Assembly: GCF_000372725.1 (NCBI RefSeq)
Contig: NW_005199926.1
Span: 164,371 to 228,370, forward strand
DNA: 64,000 nucleotides
Source: Emiliania huxleyi CCMP1516
Lineage: Eukaryota > Haptophyta > Isochrysidales > Noelaerhabdaceae
Direction: 5' to 3'
The translations under genes were made by a program, and so were the position numbers. This document shows positions 32,398 through 42,839 of the stretch, one piece after another (within the stretch, counting starts at the first letter, position 1; every line of letters starts with the position of its first letter). The notes beneath the pieces are model-generated. The model was not told the origin of the DNA. It was given only the letters and a program-made list of their open reading frames with translations, and searched no databases.

Positions 32398-34526
32398 TCA
32401 AGCAAGGTTCATCGGCCCCTGGGCGGCGGTGCCTCCCGCCCCCAGCAGCCCGCGCGCCCGTCGCTGGCTCAACGCCTCCGTGTACTCCGTCGCCGGCGGC
32501 AGCGCCTTCCCCTTGGTCGCGCCCTCCTGGCGCACGCGCTTCGCCGCCCACTTCCGCTCGGCTGCCTCGCACACGTCGCGCAAGTCGCGACCTGATGCGC
32601 CGTCCGACGCCGCGGCGAGCGCGCGCTGGTCGGCGGGCGGTAAGTGCGCGGCGTAGAGCTGCAGGATCGCCTCGCGCGTGCTCGCGTCCGGGAGAGGGAA
32701 GCGGACGGCGAGCTCGAAGCGCGACGTGAGGGCGGCGTCCAAGTCCTGCGGCCTGTTTGTCGCGGCGATGAGGACGGTGGAGGCGTTCGGGTCGAAGCCG
32801 TCGAGGCGGCGCAGCAGCACCGAGAGCGAGCGGCGCGTGGCCTCGTGCATGCCTCCGGGCGCGTCGCGGCTCGTCGCGAGCGCGTCGATCTCGTCCATGA
32901 AAATGACGCTCTCGCCCATCTCCGCCGCCGCGTCGAAGACCGCCGCCAAGTTGCGCTCCGCCTCGCCGTACCACTTGGAGACGACCGACTCGAGCGGCAG
33001 GACGAGGAAGGGTCGGCCTAGCAGCTTCGCGAGGATGCGCGCCGTCGACGTCTTGCCGCAGCCGGGAGGGCCTAGTCAATATTGAAGGGATGCTGAATGA
33101 AGGCGCGCGCAAGCAGCCCCTTGCCAAAGCCGGGAGGGCCTTCGAAGAGGATGGACCGAGCGTGCGGCGGCTCCCCCTCCTTGCGGCGGGTGCCTCGCAT
33201 CACCTCGCTGTACACCTCCGGGTGGCGGAGGGGCAGCACGAGGCTCTCCTATAGGATACAAGAACGGCACCGTGTGGTCTATGATAGCGCAGTGGCGGAG
33301 GTCAGGCACGCGGCTCTCCTCGAGCGCCGCTCGCACCTCGCTGCTGCCTGCGAGACTGCCCCACTCGGGTTAGGGCTAGGGCTAGGGTGAGGGCTAGGGT
33401 GAGGGTTAGCTGCTGCCTGCCACGCTGGTTAGCTGCTGCCTGCCAGGCTGCCCCACTCGGGTTAGGGTTAGGGCTCGGGTTAGGGTGAGGGTTAGGGCTA
33501 GGGTGAGGGTTAGCTGCTGCCTGCGAGACTGCCCCACTCGGCGTCGCAGCGCGCGTCGCTCGCCGCCGCCTCCCCCGCCTCTCCTCCCGCCTCCCTCGCC
33601 CCCCCCGCCTGCCCCTCCCCCCCCTCGGCCCCAGGGAGGATCACCCGCACGCCGAGAGCCTCGAGTCGCTCAGCCGGCGAGGCGCCGCCGCCGCCTCGCC
33701 GCACCATGCCGCCGCCGCCCATGCCGCCGCCACCGATGCCGCCGCCCATGCCGCCGCCCACCACCCCGCCGCCACCGATGCCGCCGCCGTCGCCCGCGCC
33801 TCCGCCGCGCTCCTCGAACGGGCGGATCACGTCGCCGAAGAAGGACGAGAGCATGCGCGACAGCACCGGGTCGAGGCCCTCGATCTCCGCCTCGACATCG
33901 GACGGCGCGCCTCGGCCGGCCAGCGAGCGGCCGCCTACCCGCGCGCTGCCCGAGAGGCACTCGGCGAGCGCGCGCACCTCCTTTGGCCGGAAGGTCGGAC
34001 AGCCGCCCGCCGGCGCCGCAGGGCCGAGGATCTCGATCTCGGTCGCGCCACGGTGCACAAAGATGGAGAGCAGCGGCGCCTGGCCGGCGGCGCCGCCGAT
34101 CGAGGCGTCGCTCAGGCTGATGGACTCGCCAGCGCCGGAGTGGGCCTCGGCAGACCATGACACGTTCGGGTACGACCGGATGAGCGCGAGCAGCGAAGAT
34201 AGCGTCGCTCGTGATGGCACGGTCGCCGTCGCTGAGCAGCGGTTGCCCTTGACGGAGAACTTAACGGAGGAGAGGATGGCATCGACCTCTCGCTCAGTTC
34301 GACCGGTGCTCCGCAGCTCTCGCCTCAGCTGCTGGTCGATCTCGCGTGTGGCCGCCGCATGAGCGGGAGACGACTCGGAGGACGCGAGCCTCGAGTTCGA
34401 GCCGGAGGCGCAAGCTGTCGCGGTTGCGGCCGCCGCAGCCGCAAGACCTGCGCGTCCTGAGGCGGTGCCGGCGAGCCGCGAGGCGACACATCCCAGGCCG
34501 TGGAAGAGAGGTGGGCAGCGGTGCAT
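32398..34526 (-). CDS. AAA+ ATPase, probably organellar (MSP1/katanin-like AAA domain)
   Basis: Four exons with exact phase: 34526-33521, 33347-33319, 33248-33140, 33071-32398, giving 605 aa. The N-terminus (MHRCPPLFHGLGCVASRLAG) is Arg/Ala-rich and amphipathic, fitting a mitochondrial or plastid presequence. A ~250-residue N-domain and a Gly-rich linker precede the AAA module: AEWGSLAGSSEVRAALEESL, VLPLRHPEVYSEVMRGTR, Walker A GPPGCGKT, Walker B VIFMDEIDAL, sensor 1 LIAATNRPQ, arginine finger LTSRFE, and sensor 2-like SGRDLRDV. Such single-AAA proteins form hexamers that pull or remodel proteins. Introns: 33348-33520 (telomeric repeats), 33249-33318 (GA-AG) and 33072-33139 (GC-AG). Each begins with a copy of the exon that follows it; the third still spells a decayed Walker A (GPPGFGKGLLARAF). 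The order of conserved motifs makes the splice model firm. Confidence 0.85.
33348..33520. repeat. Intron built of degenerate telomeric repeats
   Basis: 173 nt inside the AAA ATPase gene. On the plus strand it carries two runs of GGGTTAGGG, GGGCTAGGG and GGGTGAGGG units (about 33365-33410 and 33468-33512). It is bounded by a direct repeat of about 28 bp whose core is GCAGTCTCGCAGGCAGCAGC on the gene strand, with two further partial copies of that exon sequence in the middle. Splicing at AG/GC inside the repeat restores SLAG-SSEVRAALEE exactly. Confidence 0.85.
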
Positions 34527-34739
34527 ATAAATGTGCAGCCAAGAGGCCCTGCGCCTAAGTGCGCTCTCTGAGTTGCGCGGAGCGGCTGTCTGCTCAGGGG
34601 CCCGCCCGTTCTGCTGCTCGGTGTGAACACAGTTTCTGCGCAACTCGAGATGAGAGTTCACGCGGAGTCGGCTGGGGCTATACCAGACAGGCAGGCGCAA
34701 GAAAATAAAAGAAAAGGCGCGACATTTAGCTGTTTGACC

Positions 34740-34783
34740 CTGTGTGGTGGCGGCGTGCCGTCCTCCCATCCCTCCCTTGGGTT
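34740..34783 (-). repeat. Dispersed repeat family C, copy 2
   Basis: TGTGGTGGCGGCGTGCCGTC and the following CTCCCATCCCTCCCTTGGG match 2179-2221 in reverse. CCCTTGGGTT recurs at 34802-34816 and TTTCTTTCTTTCTTT follows at 34870. It occupies the gap 34527-35046 between divergently oriented AAA ATPase and ArfGAP genes, so it sits in their shared promoter region. Confidence 0.6.
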
Positions 34784-35046
34784 TAGGTGTATTGTTGTTT
34801 CCTCCCTTGGGTTGTAGGTATGTTGTTGGCAAACCAAGACACAGAGCTCACACACCTTGGTTTGTCCGTTTTCTTTCTTTCTTTCTTTAACTGAAGTCTT
34901 CTGGGGAGCTTGCTTCCAAAAGGGTCAATGGGGGTGGAGTTCGTTGTCGATGGGACGTGTCCAGCGATCGCCGCAACCCAAGGGAGGGGACTGAGCCGGG
35001 TTTCTTCAAACAAAAAGTTTGCCAAGGCGCACGCCTCGCAAAGGCG

Positions 35047-38000
35047 ATGTCAACCCTGACGATCGCCGAGCTGATCGCCAGCGGCAAGGGCAAGCCCGAC
35101 CCAGACGCCGAGGTGCCGCAGGCCATACGCGACGAAATCTTCAACGAGCTCAAAAAGAACCCCGCCAACCGGGTGCGGGCCTGCTGCACGCGCCGCTGGC
35201 GGGAAGGGACACAACTCTCCTCAGCACCCTTACCCGCTCGCAACCTCGCGCCCGGCCAGCCGCCAGAACCCGGCCGCCACCCCTCACGTCCGCTTGCTGC
35301 CGCCTTGGCCCTCGCACACCAGCGAGACGTTGAGCTGTGTCCGGCGGCCGCCTCCTCCGCCCGCAGACTTGCTTCGACTGCACGGCCAAGAATCCGACGT
35401 GGGCGTCGGTGACGTTCGGCACGCAGATGTGCCTCGACTGCTCCGGCATTCACCGCCGCCTCGGCGTGCACGTCTCCTTCTGCCGCTCCGTATTAATGGA
35501 CAAGTGGACCTACCGGCGCGCTGCTAGATCCCTCTATCCCTCTCCCGTCCCAGTCCGACACCTGCGCACAGCCTCGGCTGTCGCCCGACGCTCCGGAGGA
35601 AGCCTCGCCCGAGCCTTGCCCGCAGGCAAATCTACCGCGCCGCCCTCGGCGGCAACGCGCGCGCGCGCGAGCACTGGAAGAGGCGCGTCGCTGCCAGACC
35701 GCACTGCAGCAGACCGCACTGTACTAGCAGCAGCGCCGTGCCAGAGACGAAGGTCACGGCTAGTCCTTCCCGACGCAACAGCATGCATGGCACACCACCA
35801 CCACGCCCGACCCACCACCAAGCACGAAACTCACCACCCCCTCCCCCTCCCCCGCCTCTCCCCCCGCCCTCCAGCCTGGCTCCCACCCCTCCCTTGCACC
35901 CCAACCCCGACGGCTGCCCCTCCGCCCCTCGCAGGTGCGGCGTCGACCCGTACCAAAAGATCGAGTCAAAGTACTCGTCCAACACGGCGCAGCAGTACAA
36001 GCGCCGCCCCTCAGAGCAGGAACCCCGCGACCTCCTCCACCGACGCGTCCACGACACGTCCGCGACATGGCCACCTCTAGGCGCCTGCTCGAGAAGGACG
36101 TCGCTGACGCCTGCTCCCGCGGCCTCACGGCGCTGCCGATGGCGCAAGGCGGCAGCGCCGCCGCCGCAAACGCCTCGGCCGCCGCCACCGCCTCGGCCGA
36201 CCCCTTCGCCGCGTATCTCAACGGCACGGCGCCCGCGCCCCGTCTCCCCTCTCGCCCTCCGCCCTCCTACCCTCTCCCCTCCCGCCCTCCGCCCTCTCCC
36301 CTCTCGCCCTCCCCCCCTCCTCGCCCCAGCCCCACCCCGCCCCGCACCGCACCGCATCGGATCGGCGGCAGCGCCCCCTCCCCAACCACCCCTTCTCTCT
36401 CCCCACCAGGCATCTCCCAGGCACCGCAGCCCGTGCAAGCCCCCGCGACCGTCCCGGCGCCGCTGCCCGTCCGCACCGCGCCGCCGCCCGCAGCCGCGCC
36501 GCCGCCCCCGGCAGCCGCCGCCGCCGCAAGCGGAGGTGCGAGCAGCTCCGTCGCCGCCTCGCCCGTGTTTGGCGGCGGCGCCGCGGCCGCGTCGCCTTTC
36601 GGCAACGGCGCCGCCGCCGCCGCGCCGCGCCCAAAGCCGGCGGCGCGCAAGCCGGGCGGGCTCGGCGCGCGCAAGGTGGAGAGGGGGCCGGAGCGGGGGG
36701 AGCGGCACTCGGGCGGCAGCGCGGCCGCCGATGCCGACGCCGACGCCGCTCCGGCCGCGCCTGAGCCGACGCCGCCCTCCGCCGCGCCCACGCCTGCTCC
36801 GGCTGCCGCCGCGCCGGCGCCGAAGCCAAAGCCAAAGCCGCTCGCGCCCTTTAAGCCGCTCGCGCCGATCCCGGTGGCCAAGCCCGCGGCGGCGGCGGGC
36901 GGCGGCGGCCTCTCCTCGGCGGGGGGCTAGCCGAGACGCCGCCGAGACCGAGCCGAGACGCCGCCGAGATCTTGCAGCGGCCACAGGGACCAAGCCCACG
37001 CCCCGGGAGTGAGAGATGCGTGCCGAGGCCTTCACCACCCCTCCCCTCCTCCCCCCCCCCCCCACCTCCCTCGCAGGCGTGGGACGACCTCGAGGCCTCC
37101 GCCTCCAAGCCCGCCCCCGCCCGCTCCGCCGCCTCAGCCCTCATGCTCGGTGGCCGAGGCGCCGCCGCTGCCGCCCCCGCGCCGCAGCCCGCGCCGCAGC
37201 CCGCGCCGCAGCCCGCCGCGGCGGCGGCGCCAGCCGCCGCTCCGCCGACGTTACTGGAGGGCTCTCCGTTCGTCGCCGCCGCCACGCCTTCGCCGAGCTT
37301 CAACCCGCTCGGCGGCGGAGGCGTCGCGAAGGCGGGCGGCGCGGGCGGCAAGCCGAAGCGAGGCGGCGGCGGGGCGAGCAAGGTGTCGTCCGACGACTGG
37401 GGCTTCGACGAGGAGGCGGAGGGGAAGGGGAAGGAGGAGCGCGGGGGGAGTGCGGCGTGGGGCGATGCAAGCTGGGACGAGGACACGCCCGTGGCGAGCG
37501 CGCCGGCCCCTCCCGCCCGCACCTCCTCGTCCGACGCGTGGGGGCAGCGAGCGCCCAAGTCATCGCTCTTCGCCTACGACGCGCCGTCGCTGCACGCCGC
37601 CGCGCCGGTGCCGCCGCCGCCGGAGCGCGAGCCGGCCCCTCCCTCCGGGCGTCTCTTCACACCTCTCGCCGCGGACAGGTGCCGGCGCCGCCGAAGCGCG
37701 AGCCGCGCGCGCCCGAGCCGGCGCGGCCGGAGCAGCCGTGGGGTCGCAACTCGCCAGACGCGAGCGCGTCGTTCGCCGCGCGGTCGCAGTACGCCAACGC
37801 GACGGCCCCCCTCCCGCACTCGACTGAGAGCGGCGCCTCTCCCGTCGCCCTCTCCGACCGCACGTCTGCCCCCGAGCCTAGGCCCTCTCTGCGGACGACT
37901 TCACGGCGGCGCCCTCGCCTGCGGCCGCCGCGGAGCAGATGGAGCGCGACGCGTACATGGAGCGCGACGAGTGGATGAGCAAGTACGCGGGCGCCTCCGC

Positions 38001-38208
38001 CCTCTCCTCGGCCGACCTCAAGCAGGGCGGCGACGAAGAGGCCCGCCCGCAGAGGCGACACTGCCAGTGTGCACGGCGTCTCCTCACGCCCTCTCGCGCC
38101 GAGCAGGTCCGCTCGCCCACCAAGCTGCTCGCCGCCGCCACGCTCGGCGCGGCCGGCGCCGCGGGACGCAAGCTCGGCTCGTGGCTCAAGCGGGAACCGA
38201 GCTACTGA
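35047..38208 (+). CDS. ArfGAP of the GLO3/ARFGAP2-3 type
   Basis: Start at 35047 ([20 protein letters not shown]). Exons fixed by phase: 35047-35172, 35367-35515, 35626-35682, 35935-36000, then 36081 onward; later 37077-37607, 37679 onward, with a last exon after the acceptor at 38106; TGA at 38206-38208. The zinc finger is [20 protein letters not shown] followed by [13 protein letters not shown]-x2-C-x16-C-x2-C with the catalytic arginine in GIHRRLG. The junction [20 protein letters not shown] has the same spacing as human ARFGAP2. The C-terminal half is Ala/Pro-rich with LGARKVERG (ARFGAP2/3 repeat motif), WDDLEA and SADDF segments, and a final WLKREPSY. It stimulates GTP hydrolysis by Arf1 on COPI vesicles at the Golgi. 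Introns 35173-35366 and 37608-37678 are GT-AG, the others GC-AG. The region 36240-36410 is pyrimidine-rich and probably intronic. Confidence 0.85.
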
Positions 38209-38994
38209 GCTGCGGAGCTGCGGGGCTGCGGAGCTGCGGAGCTGCGGGGCTGGCGGAGGAGGGGGATGGCGGAGGGCAGGGCGGGCAGGGCGGGCAGGAG
38301 GAGGAGAGGCTTCCCTGCCCTCCCTCCCGTCCGCCTCTGCGTCCGCGCGTCTGGGCTGCTGCGTGGTGGTCGGGGAGGCGCGCGGTGCGGCGGCCTCACG
38401 GGCGATGTGGTCCCGATTGGGGCCGTCTCCTCTCCGCAGATGCCCTCCGCTCCGCGTGCTTGCGACTTGGGCCAGAGGCTGCAGCGCACTCTCGCAGCCG
38501 CCGGGTGCGAGGCCGCGGTTGCGGTCGTGGAGGTACGAATCGCGCTGAGTCGGCAGACACGCGGGTCGCGGCGTCGCGGGCGCGGAGTCGTGTCTGTGGA
38601 TGGACAGGAGGGCGAGCGAGAGGGCGTGTTGCGTGTGATTGCGGTGTGCGCGAGGGCCGGAGGTTGGTCGTCCCCGTCCGCGCTACCGGCGGTTCCTGTT
38701 TTAGTTTCCTCCGCCCAAAGAAATCGATGTGGTACTGGGAGATCACATCATATGTACGGCTTTAACAAAATGTGGCGGGTGTGGCGCGCGGCCACCGGAA
38801 CGAGCACAAGCCACAACGGGGAACGGGACACAGAAACGCGCGGAAACCGGTCTCGCGCTGAAAAACATAATTATAGATGGCGCGGGTGTGCGGTGCGCGT
38901 AGAGCCGTAGCGGAGAGCCGCATGGAGAAAACGCGGGCGCGGCATAGGTCTCTCTGTGCATTCGGCAGGTAGCATTACGAGGGCTGCGGCAGGC
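38209..38994. other. Convergent intergenic stretch, no gene seen
   Basis: 38210-38250 repeats GAGCTGCGG(A/G) four to five times. Frames on either strand lack domain content. It carries the 3' ends of the ArfGAP and ZNF706-like genes. Confidence 0.4.
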
Positions 38995-39458
38995 TTACGA
39001 GGCCGCGAAGGAGGACTCCTCGGGTACACGCTCTTTGGGATGCTTCGAGTCGTAATGCTGCTTCATCTGGATGTAGTTGACCATCGTACTCTGGAGGGCA
39101 ACAGTGGGCACAACAGTGATGCCTGTGGTGCTTAGGCCGCCACCAAATTCCACAGACGACCACCACTACCGCACCTCGCCGCCGCCGCTCTCTCCGCGGC
39201 CGCTCCATTGCCTCCCGCCTCTCACGCCACCAGCCGGGGGAGCCGCACTTTGCACAGCGGGCAGAGGAAGTTGAGCTTCTTCTCCGCGGCACCCTGCGTT
39301 GGAGAGCGTGGTGTGTTGGGGTGGAGGGCTGCTGATCTCTCGCAGCTGCGGACATGGGTGAAGGTTTGGCTCGCCTTTTGCGTGCCGCTCTTCTTCAGTG
39401 CAGCCTGCTTGGCCGCGTTCTTCTGCTGCGCCACCTCCTTGGCGTGGCCACGCACCAT
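38995..39458 (-). CDS. ZNF706-like small zinc-binding protein
   Basis: Three exons: 39458-39375, 39293-39249, 39090-38995, giving 74 aa (human ZNF706 is of almost the same length). It reads MVRGHAKEVAQQKNAAKQAA, LKKSGTQK, then GAAEKKLNFLCPLCK, then STMVNYIQMKQHYDSKHPKE and ends SSFAAS. The C-x2-C and H-x4-H pairs form one zinc finger split by the second intron. Introns are 39294-39374 (GC-AG) and 39091-39248 (GT-AG). Family members are small, nuclear or cytosolic, linked to translation or transcription control; the exact role is not clear. The exon lengths (28, 15, 32 codons including stop) all fit without frameshift. Confidence 0.85.
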
Positions 39459-39624
39459 GTAAGGCCTGCGCCGCCGCCGCCGCGGCCGGCTGGCCCGAAA
39501 CAAAGAATTTTCTTTGCTTCGCCAAAAAAAAGGGACTGGCGCCTTGAACTCTCTGTTTTCTTTCTTTCAGGGACTGGCGCGCACTGGCACTAACACAGGT
39601 ACACCAACAAAGAAAGAAAGAACC

Positions 39625-40116
39625 ATGACGGCGTCATCTGAATTCCATCACTCACAGCAGGACTGCAGAAAGCAAGGGGCGCCGAGCTGCATGACGATCT
39701 ACGTGCACAACGCTGGTAAGCACAACGCTACGCGCGTGCCGGTCGACCGACACAAGCCAGGTTATTGGACCAGCTTTTTTGCCGAGGAGAGGCGGCAGGC
39801 CCTGGCGTCTTCCGCGCAGTTCGTTTCCGACGAAGAGTGGAGGGAGCTCGCGGAGGGCATCAACGCCGCGATCAAAGCGTACCACCCTTTCAACAAGCCC
39901 TACTTCTTCGCTCCGTGCTGCTGGCCCTGCTGCTGCGTCTACTCGTGTCAATATCCCGGCTGGGTGAACGGAGACATAGCCAAATTGCCGGTGGTCCACC
40001 GACTGGCTAGCCGCGGGATCGGCGTGTCCTGGATTAACGGGACGAAGTTCGAACCCGGTGGCGTGGTCCTGCATGTTGCGGCAAACGCGCCAGTACTCCA
40101 AGTGATGCAGAGATGA
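39625..40116 (+). CDS. Unrecognised Cys-rich protein, 163 aa
   Basis: Single exon, start at 39625 (MTASSEFHHSQQDCRKQGAP) and stop at 40114-40116. The middle has an ordered acidic helix (ADDEEWRELAEGINAAI-like, seen as SDEEWRELAEGINAAIKAYH), then NKPYFFAPCCWPCCCVYSCQ. That dense cysteine cluster next to aromatic residues looks like a palmitoylation or membrane-association site. The C-terminal third (LASRGIGVSWINGTKFEPGG) looks folded. I do not recognise the family. Its start follows a family C-like GAAAGAAAGAA stretch. Codon use and composition differ from the GC-rich neighbours only slightly. Confidence 0.6.
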   Translation: MTASSEFHHSQQDCRKQGAPSCMTIYVHNAGKHNATRVPVDRHKPGYWTSFFAEERRQALASSAQFVSDEEWRELAEGINAAIKAYHPFNKPYFFAPCCWPCCCVYSCQYPGWVNGDIAKLPVVHRLASRGIGVSWINGTKFEPGGVVLHVAANAPVLQVMQR

Positions 40117-40284
40117 GCCTCTTTGGATCAGATGAGTAGCGCGCGCACTCTCTGAGCAAGACTGAGGTGTAGTACCAGTGTTTCATTTGTGTTCGGGTTT
40201 TTTTTCATCATGCTTGCGCGTTGGCCTGTCGCCTGAGAGCGAGAACCGAGATCCCCGGGGACACCGCTTTCTCCCCGACAAGAG

Positions 40285-40362
40285 GACCTGCTCCTTTTTA
40301 CCCATCTCACAGTAGAGGTGTCGGGTTTTGGGTTTTTTTTTATTACATATTTATTTACCCCG
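40285..40362 (+). repeat. Dispersed repeat family D, copy 2
   Basis: GGACCTGCTCCTTTTTACCC ATCTCACAGTAGAGGTGTC followed by a T-rich run and TTTATTTACC, matching 4341-4410. It overlaps the last codons and stop (TAA, 40355-40357) of the oxygenase-like gene on the other strand, so an insertion may have supplied that gene's 3' end. Confidence 0.55.
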
Positions 40363-42309
40363 ACCTCTTTTTCTTCTTCTTGAAGCCCCGTCCAGTGGCC
40401 GAGGCGTCGCCAGCAAGCGCACGCTTCCCTCCGCCGCCTCCGCCGCCTCCGCCGCCACCGCCACCGCCGCCGCCGGCCGGGCGACCGCGCACGCTCGAGC
40501 TCACCGTCGGCTTGAGCCCCGCAACGTCTGCGCTCACCGCCGCCGCGCCGGGGCCAAAGAGCAGGCGCAGGGAGGTCGGGCCGGCGGCGGAGGCGGAGGA
40601 GGCCGGCCGGCGCGGCAGCCGCACGCGCAGTGCGTTTTCCTTTGCGTCGCGGCCAAAGGAGACCTGCGCGCGCAAGGGGTCGCAGAGTGTGGGCGCGGCG
40701 AGGGGTCGCAAGCCAGATCTCGGCCCGATCTCGATCTCGGCTGCACCTCGAGCCAGAGGTGCTCCTTCTCGCCCCCCGGAGGGCCCTCAGCAGGCACCCG
40801 GACCTCGGCCAGCGGCGGGCCTAACCACACGCACTCCGCCGTGAGCAGGGAGGAGGCTCGGCAAGAGCACTCGCCGCGCGGCAGAGGCGCGCGCCGCCGC
40901 CCTCCGCGAAGGCGGAGGCGGGCGGCAGCTGCGCCGCGCCGCCAAGAGCCCTCGCGAGCCTCTTTGGCAGCGTCGCCACCGCGTGCGGCGTGTGGTTGAG
41001 CCACACCTGTCCACGGCCAGACGCGTCAAGAGGCGCTGCTCATCGCGGCGGTGCGCGGCGCGGCGGAGCCGCACGTTGACAAGGAAGGTGACCTGTTCAC
41101 AGCACGGCACGTGTGAAGAGACGACCCACCGCCCCGCCCCCACGCCGAGGAGAAGGCGGCCCACCCGCTTGCCCGCGCCTGGAGGCACCTGTTCACAGCG
41201 TGCGGCGCTGTGAAGAGAGGCGCCTTGCGGTTGGGCGGCCCATACGCCGCGCGCGGGGCAGAGCACCGCCTCGCCAAGGCAAGGCACCGCCCCGTGCAGC
41301 AGCGACCTAATCATGCGTTGAGCCTTGGTGGAGGGTCAACCCGTCGGTCAGGCGCCGCCCCGTGCAGCGCGACCCGTCAAACACAAAGTGCTTCCCGACG
41401 CAAGGCCAGCTGACGGCGCCTGAGGAGGGGGACCCCTCCCCGTCACGCGTGCTCGAGGCGACCTCACACACACCGCAGGCTGAGCTGGCCGCCGGCAGAC
41501 AGAGGCCCGTGCAGCCGCGCCGTCGCGCGCGGGGAGGAGGCGCGCGAGCGAGCGTCGAGGACGACGGTGGGCGCGCCGTGGGCGGAGAGGTAGGTGACTG
41601 TGGAGAGGTGCGGGTGCACGTGCACGCCCCTCGCGCGGTCGCACTGGTGCTCGTCCACCTGTCACCTCAGCAGGGCATGTCTGAGGGACGCGTCCTCACG
41701 GAAGCCCGCAGGCCGCACGGGGTAGATCGCGCACATCCCAGTGGAACTCGATCCCCTCCGCCCTCGCGCCGTCGCCGCCGCGCACCTGCGGTGAGGCTTC
41801 GAGGGTGGCTGCGCCTGCTCGCTCGCACTCCCACAGAGGGACTGAGACCGACGCTCCCAGCAACCGTCCCGCCAATCTCTGGTAGCCGCCACCTGCGCCC
41901 ACCACTCGGCGCCGGAGCGGGAGGCGTCGAAGGTGGCCCCGGCGGTGTGGCGCTCGAAGACCGCGCGCGCGAGGCACTCGAGCGCGCAACGCGGCGTCGC
42001 CGTCGCACCCAGCCAGTTGCTGCCCTCCTGCGCCCCAAACACATGCGCGCAGTCCGTGGCGAGTGCCCGCGCCTGCGGCGCGCCGAGCTTCAGCCAGAGG
42101 CTCCTTGGGCGGTAGTCCACGCCGGAGACGCCAGCGACGCGGTGCGCCTCGTCGAGAGGCGGAAGCACTGCGGCGGGTGGCGCGGGCGCCGCGGCGGGCG
42201 GAGCTGCAGCCGGCGTCTCGTCGGCAGGAGGCTCGGCCGGCGGGCGGCGGCCGCCCATGGCGACGAGGATATCGTCGATGGAAGGAGCCTGTCCTCCCAC
42301 AGCGAGCAT
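40355..42309 (-). CDS. 2OG-Fe(II) oxygenase-like protein
   Basis: The start at 42309 (MLAVGGQAPSIDDILVAMGG) is followed by a Pro/Ala linker and a folded N-part (CALECLARAVFERHTAGATF). The catalytic region is assembled from small exons: VRGGDGARAEGIEFHWD with the HxD iron ligands, then VDEHQCDRARGVHVHPHLST, VTYLSAHGAPTVVLDARS, AVSWPCVGKHFVFDG, SLLHGAVPCLGEA, VPPGAGKR, VTFLVN, and VWLNHTPHAVATLPKRLARA. The LLHG and GKR segments sit where this fold has its distal His and its 2OG-binding basic residue. Exact introns: 41659-41734, 41307-41373, 41189-41266, 41093-41164, 41007-41074. A further exon (CVWLGPPLAEVRVPAEGPPG) and a last one ending FKKKKKRSG follow to 40355; the basic tail suggests a nuclear signal. 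The substrate is unknown. The introns near 40700-40850 and 41380-41480 are unresolved. Confidence 0.7.
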
Positions 42310-42402
42310 GTGTGTATGCGGCGTGGTGGTACTCGACGCGCGGCGAGTGTGCGATTCGCGTCTTTTTTTGGCCGGTTTTGTTGTCGAACCCTAAACACTT
42401 CA

Positions 42403-42664
42403 GCCCTCAGCGGAGCTGGGAAGAGGACCGCCGCAAGCCGCGTGGCGTGGAGCGGTTGAGCATCCCTCCGGGGGTCCCTCTGCGCCGGGGAGGCGTTGTT
42501 GGAGGCTAGGACGTAAGCGTCCGTGCCCCCTTTTCAAACTCGGGGCCCACTCCGCTACTACGCCTACGCTCGCTCAAACCCGAATTTGGAGGGCCTAAAA
42601 GTTTAGGGTGTTGCTGCGCAAAAAGGGGTCGGACACAGGGCGCAGCTCATGCTAAGAGCTAGAA
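42403..42664 (+). repeat. SINE-like dispersed repeat B, copy 2
   Basis: Matches 7435-7687 almost throughout: GCGGAGCTGGGAAGAGGACC at the head, GAGGCTAGGACGTAAGCGTC in the middle, GCAGCTCATGCTAAGAGCTA at the end. Differences are scattered substitutions and small indels, so these are independent old copies rather than a recent segmental duplication. It lies just upstream of the oxygenase-like gene on the opposite strand. Confidence 0.7.
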
Positions 42665-42839
42665 GAGGAGAGAGAGGCGGACGCTGCTGCCGAGGGCGAC
42701 GCCTCCCTCCCTCCCCGGACCCCGCCCAGCGGCAAGGCGCGGACGACCTGCGGAGGTGCGGGCGGTCCCAAGGGCTTATCCAAGGTGCTGAAGACACACC
42801 ACGATGACGAGTCGGACCCCATCTCCTATACGCCGACGC

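Noticed and set aside
33348-33520. A chromosome end or misassembled telomere
   Set aside because: Coding sequence of the same AAA gene continues in phase on both sides and the tract is bounded by a duplicated exon piece, so it is interstitial. A long-read check is still suggested in the finding.
37651-37678. Ultra-short introns of ~28-35 nt
   Set aside because: I first read the TTCAC...GTGAACAG modules as whole introns, but frame and family alignment place the donors ~35 nt further upstream, giving 63-91 nt introns.
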